Virus record (IMG/VR): IMGVR_UViG_3300027917_000046
Coordinates: 1 to 64,000 of that record
Strand: one strand, 5' to 3'
Length of the DNA: 64,000 nucleotides
Origin: a virus
Made by a program: the position numbers and the translations under genes. The number at the start of each line of letters is the position of its first letter. The stretch's first letter is position 1. Under the pieces are notes generated by a model that was not told the DNA's origin, ran no database searches, and saw only the letters and a program-made list of their open reading frames with translations. Below are positions 23,723-32,930 of this stretch, piece by piece.

Positions 23723-25115
23723 AGATACTACATTGAACCCACTGTTTAGGTCGGACTCCTACAAGCACAGTCACGCACCATTATACCCTCCAGGCATTAC
23801 AGGCATGGATGCGTATATTACCGCAAGGAAGAAAGGTGCGCGTGTCATGTTGTTTGGCTTGCAGATGCACCTGCGTAAATGGCTCGAAAATATTTGGCCT
23901 ATTCAACCGTATGATGTAGCAGAGACCGCTGAATTTCTCGCAAGTCATGGAGAACCATTCGATGAAAAACCTTGGATGTACCTCATTGAAAAATACGGCG
24001 GCTATCCGCCCGTCACCATTAAAGCCATACCTGAAGGTCTTCTCGTCCCGGCTCAATGCCCACTGGTACGTATCACATGTACTGATCCGAAGCTCTTCTG
24101 GTTACCTATGTTCCTTGAGACGGATCTCCAAAGAGCCGTTTGGTACCCCTCAAGTGTCGCCAGCCAAGACCACGAACACTACCTTGCTATCAAGCGGTGG
24201 TGGGGTCTCACTTGTGATTCCTTCGCAGGAATGGAATTCGCACTACACGACTTTGGAGGGCGAGGCGTCACGTGTGGAGAACAGGCCCAAATCGGAGGCG
24301 CTGCTCACCTTGTGCACTTTAGCGGATCTGACACGTTAGAAGGAGTGTGGGCTGCAAATAAATACTACGACGCACAAATGGCCGGATTTAGCGTCCCCGC
24401 GTCCGAGCACAGTATCCAGTGCGCTTGGGGCCCCTTACGGCAAAAAGAATACTTAGAGCACGTCTTGCACACGTACGCCAAAGAAGGAACGATCGTTAGT
24501 ATTGTATTGGATGGATACGATACACTTCGGGAGGTCACTACATTATGCACTGTCCTTAAAGACAAAATCGTTGGATCTAAGGCTCTCAAGGTGGTATTCA
24601 GGCCTGACAGCGGAGACGCGATCAAGTTGGTCGGAGAAATTCTCCAGATACAAGCAGCAGTGTTTGGAACCACTCGTAATCAACGTGGTTATAAGGAGCT
24701 TAATGGTGTGGGCGTTATCCAAGGCGACGGTGTCGACAAAACTGCGATTGAAGCGATATTGGCCAGGGCGGAGGCCTTGGGCTTCGCGTCAAACAATATT
24801 GTATTTGGCTCCGGCGGCGCACTCCTCCAAAAACTTAATCGCGACACGTATGGTTTCGCGCAGAAAGCTTCCGCTGTGGAGGAAATCCACCGTTGGAAAG
24901 GAATATACAAAGATCCGGTTACAGATCCCGACAAGCGATCGGCGGCTGGCAAATTGGAGACGTTCCGCTCATTGCTCACCAGCGAGTATGTATGCCTGGA
25001 CACAATCGAAAAAATATCCGACGAGTTTGTGCCTGTCATGAGAGTTGTGTACGATAAGGGCATTTTACATAACCTAGAATCGCTTGACCTGATACGAAAA
25101 AGAGCTCGCACATGA
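23709..25115 (+). CDS. Nicotinamide phosphoribosyltransferase
   Basis: This 468-residue protein has the type II phosphoribosyltransferase signatures of NAMPT: SDSYKHSH near the N-terminus, HDFGGRGV (near 180), VFRPDSGD (near 298), IQGDGVD and FGSGGALLQK. It joins nicotinamide and phosphoribosyl pyrophosphate to give nicotinamide mononucleotide. Together with the preceding adenylyltransferase it forms the pair described as the NARP2 pathway, by which phages rebuild NAD after host defences deplete it. The genes overlap by 14 bases. Length fits the family. Confidence 0.93.
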   Translation: MIINEDTTLNPLFRSDSYKHSHAPLYPPGITGMDAYITARKKGARVMLFGLQMHLRKWLENIWPIQPYDVAETAEFLASHGEPFDEKPWMYLIEKYGGYPPVTIKAIPEGLLVPAQCPLVRITCTDPKLFWLPMFLETDLQRAVWYPSSVASQDHEHYLAIKRWWGLTCDSFAGMEFALHDFGGRGVTCGEQAQIGGAAHLVHFSGSDTLEGVWAANKYYDAQMAGFSVPASEHSIQCAWGPLRQKEYLEHVLHTYAKEGTIVSIVLDGYDTLREVTTLCTVLKDKIVGSKALKVVFRPDSGDAIKLVGEILQIQAAVFGTTRNQRGYKELNGVGVIQGDGVDKTAIEAILARAEALGFASNNIVFGSGGALLQKLNRDTYGFAQKASAVEEIHRWKGIYKDPVTDPDKRSAAGKLETFRSLLTSEYVCLDTIEKISDEFVPVMRVVYDKGILHNLESLDLIRKRART

Positions 25116-25282
25116 ACACATGGACAGCTATGATAGCTCTATGGCCTGCGTGTGGCCACTCAAAACACCCAGAAAATAGTACTCGTTCGGGAAAGTGGCC
25201 ACGCTGTAGAACTTGTCATATAAGCTACATGAAGAAATACCGCAAACGAATTAAAAAATCGCTCTCGAAAGGACAAAAGTAA
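25112..25282 (+). CDS. Small zinc-finger-like protein (56 aa)
   Basis: ATG at 25112 overlaps the previous stop as ATGA, and its own stop overlaps the RtcB ATG as TAATG, so it is coupled on both sides. The 56-residue product has a CGH/CRTC pattern, with two Cys/His pairs about 20 residues apart that could bind one zinc, and a very basic C-terminus. It may bind RNA or DNA. Its place between NAD-synthesis and RNA-repair genes is notable. Confidence 0.65.
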   Translation: MNTWTAMIALWPACGHSKHPENSTRSGKWPRCRTCHISYMKKYRKRIKKSLSKGQK

Positions 25283-26469
25283 TGAAGGTAATCCATGAAG
25301 AGGGCAGTCGACCAATTAAACTTTGGACCGATGATGTTGAAGAGAGCGCACTTGAACAACTCAAAAACATCGCTAAACTACCATTCATCGCCCCCAACGG
25401 CGTGGCGGGCATGCCAGATGTCCACTGGGGTATTGGCGCTACCGTTGGTAGCGTCATTGCCACTCGAGGCGCTATCATTCCTGCCGCAGTCGGAGTCGAT
25501 ATTGGATGCGGAATGGTTGCGGGTAAAACAAGTATTAAGCTGTCCCAGCTTCCCGATTCGTTGGCATCCCTACGTGACAGCATCGAGAGGGCCGTGCCCC
25601 TTGGTCCCGGAGGCGCCCACCGCGGTGATAGGCAATCAGGTTATCTTCCTCGAATACCATCATCCAGATTTGCTGACACGCTTTGTCACTTGGGCTACAC
25701 AAATCTTACGAAAGCTGAATCACAGATCGGTACCCTTGGATCTGGAAACCACTTCATCGAAATATGTGGAGACCAAGATCAGAACGTCTGGATTATGCTC
25801 CATTCAGGGTCGCGCGGAGTTGGAAATCGACTTGGGAGTCACTTTATTGCTGCGGCAAAAGAAGAAATGCGACGATATTTCATTAATCTCCCCGACAACA
25901 ATCTCGCCTATCTCCCCGAAGGAACACCGTTATTCGAAGAATATAGGGAAGCTGTTCTCTGGGCGCAGGATTACGCACGGATAAACCGTAATATAATGTT
26001 CGATACCGTATTGGCTCAACTTCAATTTGAGGTATTTGAGGAACCCGTTTTCATTATCGGGAAAGCAATTAATTGTCACCATAATTACGTGGAACGGGAG
26101 AGCCATTTCAATGATAACTACTGGGTCACTCGAAAGGGAGCAATCCGTGCACGAGATGGAGATCTCGGCATTATACCAGGTTCCATGGGTCAGCGTTCGT
26201 ACATTGTCCGTGGACGAGGAGTTGCCGAAAGCTTTCATTCCTGTTCTCATGGAGCAGGTCGGAGAATGGGTCGCAAACAAGCACGAGCAACCTTTACTGT
26301 TGACGATTTACGAAAGCAAACCGAAGGTGTGGAATGCAGGAAAGACGACGCTGTACTTGATGAAATTCCTGGAGCTTACAAGGACATCGACACAGTCATG
26401 GAGAACCAGAAAGATCTGGTCGAGATTATTGCAACCCTGAAACAAGTTCTTTGCGTGAAAGGAGCGTAA
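25282..26469 (+). CDS. rtcB: RtcB-type RNA ligase
   Basis: This 395-residue protein has RtcB hallmarks: AGMPDVHWGIGATVGSV, VGVDIGCGM (metal-binding Asp and Cys), LGSGNHFIEI, HSGSRG, and SCSHGAGRRMGRK, where HGAGR is the guanylylated-histidine motif. RtcB joins 2',3'-cyclic phosphate or 3'-phosphate ends to 5'-OH RNA using GTP and Mn. In a phage it could repair tRNAs or rRNA cut by host anticodon nucleases or toxins. It sits directly after the NAD pair, suggesting a combined counter-defence unit. No archease was seen. Confidence 0.93.
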   Translation: MKVIHEEGSRPIKLWTDDVEESALEQLKNIAKLPFIAPNGVAGMPDVHWGIGATVGSVIATRGAIIPAAVGVDIGCGMVAGKTSIKLSQLPDSLASLRDSIERAVPLGPGGAHRGDRQSGYLPRIPSSRFADTLCHLGYTNLTKAESQIGTLGSGNHFIEICGDQDQNVWIMLHSGSRGVGNRLGSHFIAAAKEEMRRYFINLPDNNLAYLPEGTPLFEEYREAVLWAQDYARINRNIMFDTVLAQLQFEVFEEPVFIIGKAINCHHNYVERESHFNDNYWVTRKGAIRARDGDLGIIPGSMGQRSYIVRGRGVAESFHSCSHGAGRRMGRKQARATFTVDDLRKQTEGVECRKDDAVLDEIPGAYKDIDTVMENQKDLVEIIATLKQVLCVKGA

Positions 26470-26745
26470 ATGAGGTTCATTCCCTGGTACGTTTTCGGCC
26501 TATTGGCCGCGGTGGGCATTGCGGTGACTGCTCCACAGCAACTGCCCATCGTCATATATAAGCTGTCGCTTGTGACCATTGGTCTGGTCGGCGGCTATTG
26601 GGCAGATAAAACGTTGTTTAAGAATCTTCCAAATAGACTCAAGATCACGGATCAGTTGGATCTTAATACAAATGGAGGTCTTCGGATCCTGGCACGAGCC
26701 ATCATCGTCTTGGCTGTCATTCTTGGTGTCACGCGTGGCCTATGA
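26470..26745 (+). CDS. Putative holin
   Basis: A 91-residue membrane protein with three hydrophobic segments (about 6-22, 28-47, 73-88) joined by short charged loops, including GGYWADKTLF. Size, topology and position directly before a muralytic enzyme fit a holin that permeabilises the inner membrane. It is adjacent to the RtcB stop and overlaps the next gene by ATGA. Confidence 0.75.
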   Translation: MRFIPWYVFGLLAAVGIAVTAPQQLPIVIYKLSLVTIGLVGGYWADKTLFKNLPNRLKITDQLDLNTNGGLRILARAIIVLAVILGVTRGL

Positions 26746-27401
26746 AGAAAGAACGGTCCATATGGACTGACATAGATAATGCATTGTTCAAGCTTTTGTC
26801 TGGAATATTCGTAGTATTTATAATTCTAGCTATGCTTGTTGATTGTTCAGCCCAAGCACAAGGATACCCACCATATGAATCTCTCAAATATCGTGACGAC
26901 CTCATTCGTAACGCTCGAGTCATCGGTGGACTTGGGGCGCCTATTGCACTATTTGCTGGTCAAATCCAGCAAGAGTCGGCTTGGCGACCAGATGTCTCCT
27001 CTAAGTATGCTCACGGGCTGGCACAATTCACCCCCGATACAAGCGAATGGATCTCTGGAATGTTCCCAGAGCTTCGCGAAAACCAGCCTTTTAACCCCTC
27101 TTGGGCTCTTCGAGCCCTCGTCCGCTATGACTATTGGTTAAGAGAGAGAATCCGTGGGGATGTTGATTGTGATCGATGGGCAATGGTGCTGTCAGCTTAT
27201 AACGGAGGGCTTGGTTGGCTCTTACGAGATAAGAATCTTGCCAGATCAAATGGAAATAATCCCTACTTATGGTGGGGACACGTTGAGCTGTATTCAACAA
27301 GAGCTGCATGGGCTTTTAAGGAGAATCGAGAATATCCACGTAGGATTTTCCGATGGCAACATCGTTATGAAACATGGGGACAAGGAATAGAGTGTAAATA
27401 G
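26742..27401 (+). CDS. Lytic transglycosylase-type endolysin with N-terminal signal anchor
   Basis: A 219-residue protein. A hydrophobic segment (about 18-34) near the N-terminus works as a signal anchor or signal peptide. The catalytic part follows the SLT pattern: QQESAW (Glu78), GLAQFTP and an LSAYNGG motif. It would cleave peptidoglycan from the periplasm, so holin dependence may differ from cytoplasmic endolysins. Coupled to the putative holin by ATGA. Confidence 0.85.
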   Translation: MKKERSIWTDIDNALFKLLSGIFVVFIILAMLVDCSAQAQGYPPYESLKYRDDLIRNARVIGGLGAPIALFAGQIQQESAWRPDVSSKYAHGLAQFTPDTSEWISGMFPELRENQPFNPSWALRALVRYDYWLRERIRGDVDCDRWAMVLSAYNGGLGWLLRDKNLARSNGNNPYLWWGHVELYSTRAAWAFKENREYPRRIFRWQHRYETWGQGIECK

Positions 27402-27410
27402 GAGATATTT

Positions 27411-27611
27411 ATGGTTCGAGGAGGCTCACCTGACTGGATCGGCTACGGAGTTTTGGGCGGCTGGATCTTAGCCCTACTTTTCTGCGTTGGCTGGCTTATC
27501 AACATCTACAAGCTAGTTGGATTAATCGGAGGCGATATCACAACGTGGTTTATTGCCCGGCTTGTAGGTATTTTCGTGTTACCATTAGGAGGAATACTTG
27601 GATACTTCTAA
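27411..27611 (+). CDS. Small two-segment membrane protein
   Basis: 66 residues, two hydrophobic segments (about 12-33 and 45-65). ATG at 27411 behind AGGAGATATTT. Lies directly after the endolysin, so a second holin, antiholin or lysis regulator is likely. It overlaps the next gene by 14 bases. Confidence 0.65.
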   Translation: MVRGGSPDWIGYGVLGGWILALLFCVGWLINIYKLVGLIGGDITTWFIARLVGIFVLPLGGILGYF

Positions 27612-27771
27612 CAGACATTGGAACGTAGTCGCTGGCGGCACCATCATGGTAACGCTGACATATCTGGCCATCCTTGCCATTCAAGGATCGGACAATTACA
27701 TTCGTGACGCGCTACCTGTGGTAACGCCGTGGTTCACGCTTATGGGCGTGTTCCTCAAAGATAAGATTTGA
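27598..27771 (+). CDS. Small membrane protein with TTG start
   Basis: TTG at 27598 lies after AGGAGGAATAC, the strongest Shine-Dalgarno in the area, and encodes 57 residues: MDTSNRHWNVV, one membrane segment (GGTIMVTLTYLAILAI), a short loop and a second hydrophobic stretch. An internal ATG at 27646 is an alternative. It is the third membrane protein of the lysis-like cassette. Confidence 0.6.
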   Translation: MDTSNRHWNVVAGGTIMVTLTYLAILAIQGSDNYIRDALPVVTPWFTLMGVFLKDKI

Positions 27772-27890
27772 TCAATAGCGCGGGGTGCCTCTTGTTAAGA
27801 TAAACCCTAACCACGAAAGGAGAAAGCCGACGAGTTCGTGTGTAACGAAGGAGGGCCGTCACCCTGCGCCACCCTCTATTAAGGATTACC

Positions 27891-28001
27891 GTGAGACTTT
27901 GGCCTTTTGAATTGGATGCATTTGTTGAACTCCTATTATGGATATTGGTAATGATAATCATAATTTTATCACTGCCCAAAGAACCTCCCGACTGGTGGTA
28001 G
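27891..28001 (+). CDS. Very small membrane peptide (36 aa, GTG start)
   Basis: GTG at 27891 follows AAGGATTACC. The product is 36 residues with a single strong membrane helix (LLLWILVMIIIILSL) and a charged, Trp-ended tail. Its place after three other membrane genes and before a promoter suggests part of the lysis cassette. Short length keeps confidence low. Confidence 0.5.
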   Translation: MRLWPFELDAFVELLLWILVMIIIILSLPKEPPDWW

Positions 28002-28031
28002 AGTAGTTGGTGAAACACAAGATGTTGTGCG

Positions 28032-28060
28032 TTGAAATTTTCCAAGGAAAGGAGTATAAT
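28032..28060 (+). promoter_or_regulatory. Sigma70-type promoter for the replication genes
   Basis: TTGAAA (28032-28037), 17 bases, TATAAT (28055-28060). It lies 28 bases before the ATG of the primase-helicase, whose Shine-Dalgarno AGGTGA falls just after the start of transcription. It lacks the ACGCG extension of the late promoters. Confidence 0.8.
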
Positions 28061-28088
28061 GCACCGCTCTTACCAGAATAGGTGACCA

Positions 28089-30428
28089 ATGAAAATAACT
28101 TTCCTTGAAGCTGAAGTACCTCTAACAAAAACTTTTACCATTGAAAATGGGCAACTCACAAAAACCGGCCATCCGAGGATAATCGATGTCACTAGCCACA
28201 CGGAGAACTACGAAACGATCGAAGAACTCCACGAACATCTTATCCGTCACGCAGATGCTGGACACAGCATGCTCAAAGGAAACGTCACTCGCCCGCTCGT
28301 TAAGGAATCTCGAGCGGGATCCACGGATCCGAATGCTCCGACGCAGATCCTATTACTTGATATGGACGGTGTGAAAGATGTCAAAGATGTTGACCACTTT
28401 ACGCGTCTTGTCGGCTTTCATGATGTGGACTACATTGCTCAGTTCAGCTGCTCTAGTGGTATTGTTGGTGATCGTGGGCTTTCTGCTCATGTCATGATGC
28501 TGTTGTCGAAGCCTACATCACCGGCCATTCTTAAACAATGGTTGATGAACAAGAACTTGACTATCCCGCAACTTCGAAACAACATCGACTTGACGAGGAC
28601 TAACAATGCTCTCAGATGGACCCTTGATGTTTCGACTTGTCAAAACGATAAGCTCATCTACATTGCTCCGCCCATCCTTGGCACAAATGTCAAAGATAAT
28701 TTCCAAGGAGATCGGATCCAACTGGTCAAGAAGTCTAAGCGGACAGTGGGAGATCTTGGTGCTGTGCCGTCCGCTGAAGCAAATAAAATCAAAGCGGAGA
28801 AAATGCTCAATGATCTACGAGACAAAGCAGGGCTCCCGAAAAGGAAGAAAACATCTTTCAAGAGTCACGGATCGATAGAATATCAAGCGAATCCAGATCA
28901 AGCCTCAGTCACGGGCATTAAGACCGAGAGAGGCTTTACGTATTTGAATTTGAATGGCGGCGACTCATGGGGATATTACCACCCGGAGAACAATCCAACG
29001 TTCATTTTCAACTTCAAAGGCGAGTCGATTTACAGAACACAAGACCTACTGCCCGAATACTGGAAGGATGTTCGTGGGAAGATCAACGAGATACATCCTG
29101 ATGCCAAAGGCAAGCTTTATCTCGCGGTTAGGGATTTCCGTACGGCAGGTTACTGGAACGGGACTTGGGAACCGAAAGCGCAGAGGTTGGACCTGGCTCA
29201 AGCGAAGTCCAAAGACCAACTAAAGGACTTTCTCAAGCAACATGGTCAGCCCGTGGGCGAGTTCATTCCGGATTGGGAAATTTATTTCCTTCCGAATGAA
29301 GAGTTCATTGTGGACGTTGAAAAGCATATTATCAATACCTTCCTCCCGTCTGACTATATGCGCAATGCGCGGAAAGTAAGTCACGAAGGATTACGCGTAC
29401 CGCCTGCTATTAAACGCCTGATCATGCACGCCGTCGGTGACGATGAGGAGTGTTTTGATCACATGATGAACTGGCTGGCATGTATCTTCCAGTTCAAAAC
29501 AAGGAGCGAGACGTGCTGGATTCTCCAGGGAGTCGAAGGGACCGGGAAAGGGCTCTTCTTAAATCGGATTTTAAGGCCTTTGTTCAAGTATGTAGTAAGC
29601 AAGCGTATGAGCGAACTGGACAGCCAATTCAATGGATACATGGAGCGCTGCCTTATCTTATGGATCGACGAAATGCAGTTGTCAGCTATGAAGTCCAGAG
29701 CAGATTCTATCGAGTCCGACTTAAAGAACTACATCGTCGAGCCAAAGCTTTCTATCAGACGTATGCACACGATGCCTTACGAGGCAGATAATTATTGCAA
29801 TCTAATCATTCCGGGGAACAAAGATGACGTCATGCACATATCTCCAACAGATCGTAGGTTCAATGTATGTCCCTACCAAGAAAATAAGTTCATTACGTCT
29901 GACGAAGAGCTTGATCAAGTGGAACGAGAGCTCCCCGCTTTTGCAGACTACCTTGCAAGCTATTCCGCGTCTAAACAGAGAGCGCGTACCGCTTTGCATA
30001 ACGAGGCCAAGAGCCGAATGACCCACATCACGGCTACTGGCCTCGAGGAGGTATGTAAGGAACTTCGTTTGGGCAATCTCCAGTTCTTCTGGGATCAACG
30101 CCCAGGTTCCGCTGTAACACAAACCAATACATCGCAGGATATAGCTGCAGGGGCGTACCTTAGATTAATGACCCAAGCAGCAAAAGGGGAATTGGAAATA
30201 GTGTCAAGAGAAGAGCTACAAGCTATCTTGGGATACACCTTGGGCCAAATACCTAATTCACCGCATAAGTTCACTTCGCTATTGAAGCATCACAAGCTGT
30301 TTATAAAATCACTTAGACGAAGAGAACAAAGCATACGCGGAGTCAGGGTTAACTGGCAGGTTTCAGACGAAATTAAGAATGAAATCCTTGGTCTCACAAA
30401 GGATATTCAGGCAATAGGTGAAGCATGA
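28089..30428 (+). CDS. Primase-helicase (AEP-like primase plus SF3/D5-like helicase)
   Basis: 779 residues. The N-terminal half has primase-polymerase-like motifs: LLLDMDG (two acidic residues), GLSAHVMMLL, and RWTLD. The C-terminal half is a superfamily 3/D5-like helicase with Walker A GVEGTGKG (near 480) and Walker B LILWIDE (near 520), as in DUF5906 proteins. It should unwind DNA and prime replication. It is the first gene behind a strong promoter and overlaps the next gene by ATGA. Confidence 0.85.
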   Translation: MKITFLEAEVPLTKTFTIENGQLTKTGHPRIIDVTSHTENYETIEELHEHLIRHADAGHSMLKGNVTRPLVKESRAGSTDPNAPTQILLLDMDGVKDVKDVDHFTRLVGFHDVDYIAQFSCSSGIVGDRGLSAHVMMLLSKPTSPAILKQWLMNKNLTIPQLRNNIDLTRTNNALRWTLDVSTCQNDKLIYIAPPILGTNVKDNFQGDRIQLVKKSKRTVGDLGAVPSAEANKIKAEKMLNDLRDKAGLPKRKKTSFKSHGSIEYQANPDQASVTGIKTERGFTYLNLNGGDSWGYYHPENNPTFIFNFKGESIYRTQDLLPEYWKDVRGKINEIHPDAKGKLYLAVRDFRTAGYWNGTWEPKAQRLDLAQAKSKDQLKDFLKQHGQPVGEFIPDWEIYFLPNEEFIVDVEKHIINTFLPSDYMRNARKVSHEGLRVPPAIKRLIMHAVGDDEECFDHMMNWLACIFQFKTRSETCWILQGVEGTGKGLFLNRILRPLFKYVVSKRMSELDSQFNGYMERCLILWIDEMQLSAMKSRADSIESDLKNYIVEPKLSIRRMHTMPYEADNYCNLIIPGNKDDVMHISPTDRRFNVCPYQENKFITSDEELDQVERELPAFADYLASYSASKQRARTALHNEAKSRMTHITATGLEEVCKELRLGNLQFFWDQRPGSAVTQTNTSQDIAAGAYLRLMTQAAKGELEIVSREELQAILGYTLGQIPNSPHKFTSLLKHHKLFIKSLRRREQSIRGVRVNWQVSDEIKNEILGLTKDIQAIGEA

Positions 30429-30661
30429 CAGACTGGAAAGCAATGCAGGTAACAACGAGCATGGACCCACGTACTAAGCATCTTACAGTCTTGGTGCCTG
30501 GCGGTTTAAAACCGAAGTATGTAGCAATGGCGTCATGGACGCCGAAACACCTTCGCCGGGTCGCCGGCGGCGCTGGCAAAACCAGCGGAAGAGGTAAACG
30601 TAAACTCCAGCAGTTGCCGACGACGGTCCCAACTGACAATAAAGGATGGGTTATTAAATGA
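30425..30661 (+). CDS. Small basic protein (78 aa)
   Basis: A 78-residue protein with a beta-like N-terminus (MQVTTSMDPRTKHLTVLVPG) and a Gly/Lys/Arg-rich C-terminal half (GGAGKTSGRGKRKL). It is coupled on both sides by ATGA, between the primase-helicase and rIIA-like genes. The basic tail suggests nucleic-acid binding. No family recognised. Confidence 0.65.
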   Translation: MTDWKAMQVTTSMDPRTKHLTVLVPGGLKPKYVAMASWTPKHLRRVAGGAGKTSGRGKRKLQQLPTTVPTDNKGWVIK

Positions 30662-32928
30662 AGGTAGCGTACGCAGAGCTAGGTAGAACAGAGGAATCAC
30701 AAGGTGTACAGCGAAGCAAAACATTCCAAATTAGAACCAACGGCCACGCATTCAAGATGCTTTCTTCCGGCCTTTATTCGGATAAGATTACGGCCGTGCT
30801 CCGAGAGATTGGTTGTAATGCGCAGGATGCGCATATTGCAGCAGGGCAAAAAAGACCGTTTTTGGTCAAGCTTCCGACCCGGCTAGACAACCAGTTCTAT
30901 ATCAAGGACTGGGGCATCGGGATGGACTCGAATGAGGTCGAAGATCTTTATTCGACTTACTTCGCTTCCAGTAAACAAGACTCGAACGACTACACCGGTG
31001 CGTTCGGTCTTGGATCAAAATCCCCCTTTTCGTACACAGACGCGTTCATGGTGACAGCTGTCAAGGATGGCGTCAAACGCGTATACACACTACACGTCGA
31101 TAAGGTGGGCTCTCCTGTTGTATCTCTGATGCATGAAGGGCCAGCCGATGCCGATTGGCAGAGCGGGGTACAAGTAGGCTTTCAAGTAAAACCAGAGGAC
31201 TTTGAAAGTTTCCGTACTAAAGCAGAACGCGTATTCCGCGTATTTTCTCCATTCCCAGAAATACAGGGCGTTAAACTCAAGCCACTTGAATTCACGGAAG
31301 ACTTGGGTAAGTACGCCATGTTGACCGACGAGTGCGCACACGAACTAGACAGCGGATCATATAATTACAGACTGATAAATGCTAATTTTGTACTTATGGG
31401 TAGCGTTCTCTATCCATTAAAAATCGAGCAGCTCACACGGATTACAGGCTCCGTTGGACAATTCATAGAAGCTGCGCGTAAAATGAGCGGGCTTATGCTC
31501 CGGGTTCCAATCGGTTCAGTACAGGTCGCTGGTAGTCGGGAAGAACTACAATATGATGACGATACCAAGAAGTACCTAGCGGATATAATTGCCGAAATCC
31601 CGAAAAAGGCACTCGAAAAATTAATCAAAGAATACCGAAGTATAAAAACGTATAAAGAAACTTTTACTTTCCGTGCAAAAGCTGATCAACTTAATAACAA
31701 TATCCCCTACTCCACGGATATGTTAAAACATTGTGGTGCTACGGATTCGGAAGCTAATGATATTTTTACCGCATCTCGCTATGGCTGTACATGGAAGATG
31801 CCTAGGTGGGATAGTGGAAAGCGAGGCTCAACAATTCGGTTCGTACGAAGCGCAGGCAGCTCAGAATTCCGGCTTAGAATCGATACAGCTAGTAAAGACC
31901 ACGAACATAGTGTGCAACCGACTCTTGAAACTAAACTAGTTGTCGGTGATTGTCTAAATCCATACGGCCGTACACGGTTGGCAATAAAAACCGACAAATT
32001 GTCGACTTGCTTCCTTGTTACTAAGCACGAGACAGCCTTGGACGATCAAGGCGTAGAGGATGCGGTAAAAGAACTACAAAAAATGTTTAAAGATATAGAG
32101 ATTATTAAGACCAGCAATTTAGACAAACCAGCCAAGATAAAGAAGGTAGCGGCGCGAGCTAACGAATACCACAATATAGACGGACAACAGGTGAAGTTAG
32201 ACGACATACCGGCTGACCGTAAGCTTTACGTAAAGGTCAAACGCCGTAGCACATGGGGCAACATGCGTACCGACTACCATCTCAAGAACAGTAAGATTGG
32301 CAGGTACGAACTGTGGCAGCTTAAACGGAATCTCGATAGTATGGAAAGTATTATCGGAGAATTCCACTGGCCGTTGGAATTCACAGAACGCCAGATTAAA
32401 CGGTATGGACTGGAAGATGACCCGGATTGGACGGAGTGGGAAGACTATATCAAGGAGAAGCTCGAGAAACAAACAGCAAAAGATGAACTTAAAAAGCTTC
32501 TCGGTAAGAATAAGTTGACCGTAGATATGGCCTACAGTGGACTGTACGCCAAGGACATATTGACCATATTGTGCTGTTTCAAGAAAGAACATCCGCAGTT
32601 TTTTAAGGTGATAGAACCGGTACTGAAAAACCACGGGCTTCTCAACACGGTAGAAACAGTATACAATGACAGTATCGCAAAAACATCAGGAAAAAGTCAA
32701 GTGTACAGTGCCGGTCAGATATCTGAGATATTTAGTACGTATGCTGAACTATGCACTAAGTTCGGCGCCAATGCTTCGGTTCCACAAGCTCCAAAGACAT
32801 CGGCGGTTAATGCCTTCGCAAATTACAAGAAGGCAGCAAAGCTTGGGTGGAGCACGTTCATGACGCTCTGCCAGATTGATCCAGAGTATCTTAAACACGT
32901 GTTAGACAGTGAACTAAAGAAAGGTTAA
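30658..32928 (+). CDS. rIIA-like GHKL-ATPase protein
   Basis: 756 residues with the GHKL ATP-binding motifs: N-box LREIGCNAQDAH (Glu50, Asn54), DWGIGMD (84-90) and GAFGLGSKSP (114-123). A long C-terminal region follows that I do not recognise. The layout matches phage rIIA-like proteins, and the next gene is an rIIB-like protein. In T4 the rII pair protects against Rex-type abortive infection. Mechanism is not established. The pair sits within the replication region. Confidence 0.8.
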   Translation: MKVAYAELGRTEESQGVQRSKTFQIRTNGHAFKMLSSGLYSDKITAVLREIGCNAQDAHIAAGQKRPFLVKLPTRLDNQFYIKDWGIGMDSNEVEDLYSTYFASSKQDSNDYTGAFGLGSKSPFSYTDAFMVTAVKDGVKRVYTLHVDKVGSPVVSLMHEGPADADWQSGVQVGFQVKPEDFESFRTKAERVFRVFSPFPEIQGVKLKPLEFTEDLGKYAMLTDECAHELDSGSYNYRLINANFVLMGSVLYPLKIEQLTRITGSVGQFIEAARKMSGLMLRVPIGSVQVAGSREELQYDDDTKKYLADIIAEIPKKALEKLIKEYRSIKTYKETFTFRAKADQLNNNIPYSTDMLKHCGATDSEANDIFTASRYGCTWKMPRWDSGKRGSTIRFVRSAGSSEFRLRIDTASKDHEHSVQPTLETKLVVGDCLNPYGRTRLAIKTDKLSTCFLVTKHETALDDQGVEDAVKELQKMFKDIEIIKTSNLDKPAKIKKVAARANEYHNIDGQQVKLDDIPADRKLYVKVKRRSTWGNMRTDYHLKNSKIGRYELWQLKRNLDSMESIIGEFHWPLEFTERQIKRYGLEDDPDWTEWEDYIKEKLEKQTAKDELKKLLGKNKLTVDMAYSGLYAKDILTILCCFKKEHPQFFKVIEPVLKNHGLLNTVETVYNDSIAKTSGKSQVYSAGQISEIFSTYAELCTKFGANASVPQAPKTSAVNAFANYKKAAKLGWSTFMTLCQIDPEYLKHVLDSELKKG

Positions 32929-32930
32929 CC

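Noticed and set aside
28059-28085. 8-codon leader peptide with strong Shine-Dalgarno before the primase-helicase
   Set aside because: Its ATG overlaps the -10 of the promoter at 28032-28060, so it would not be in the transcript.
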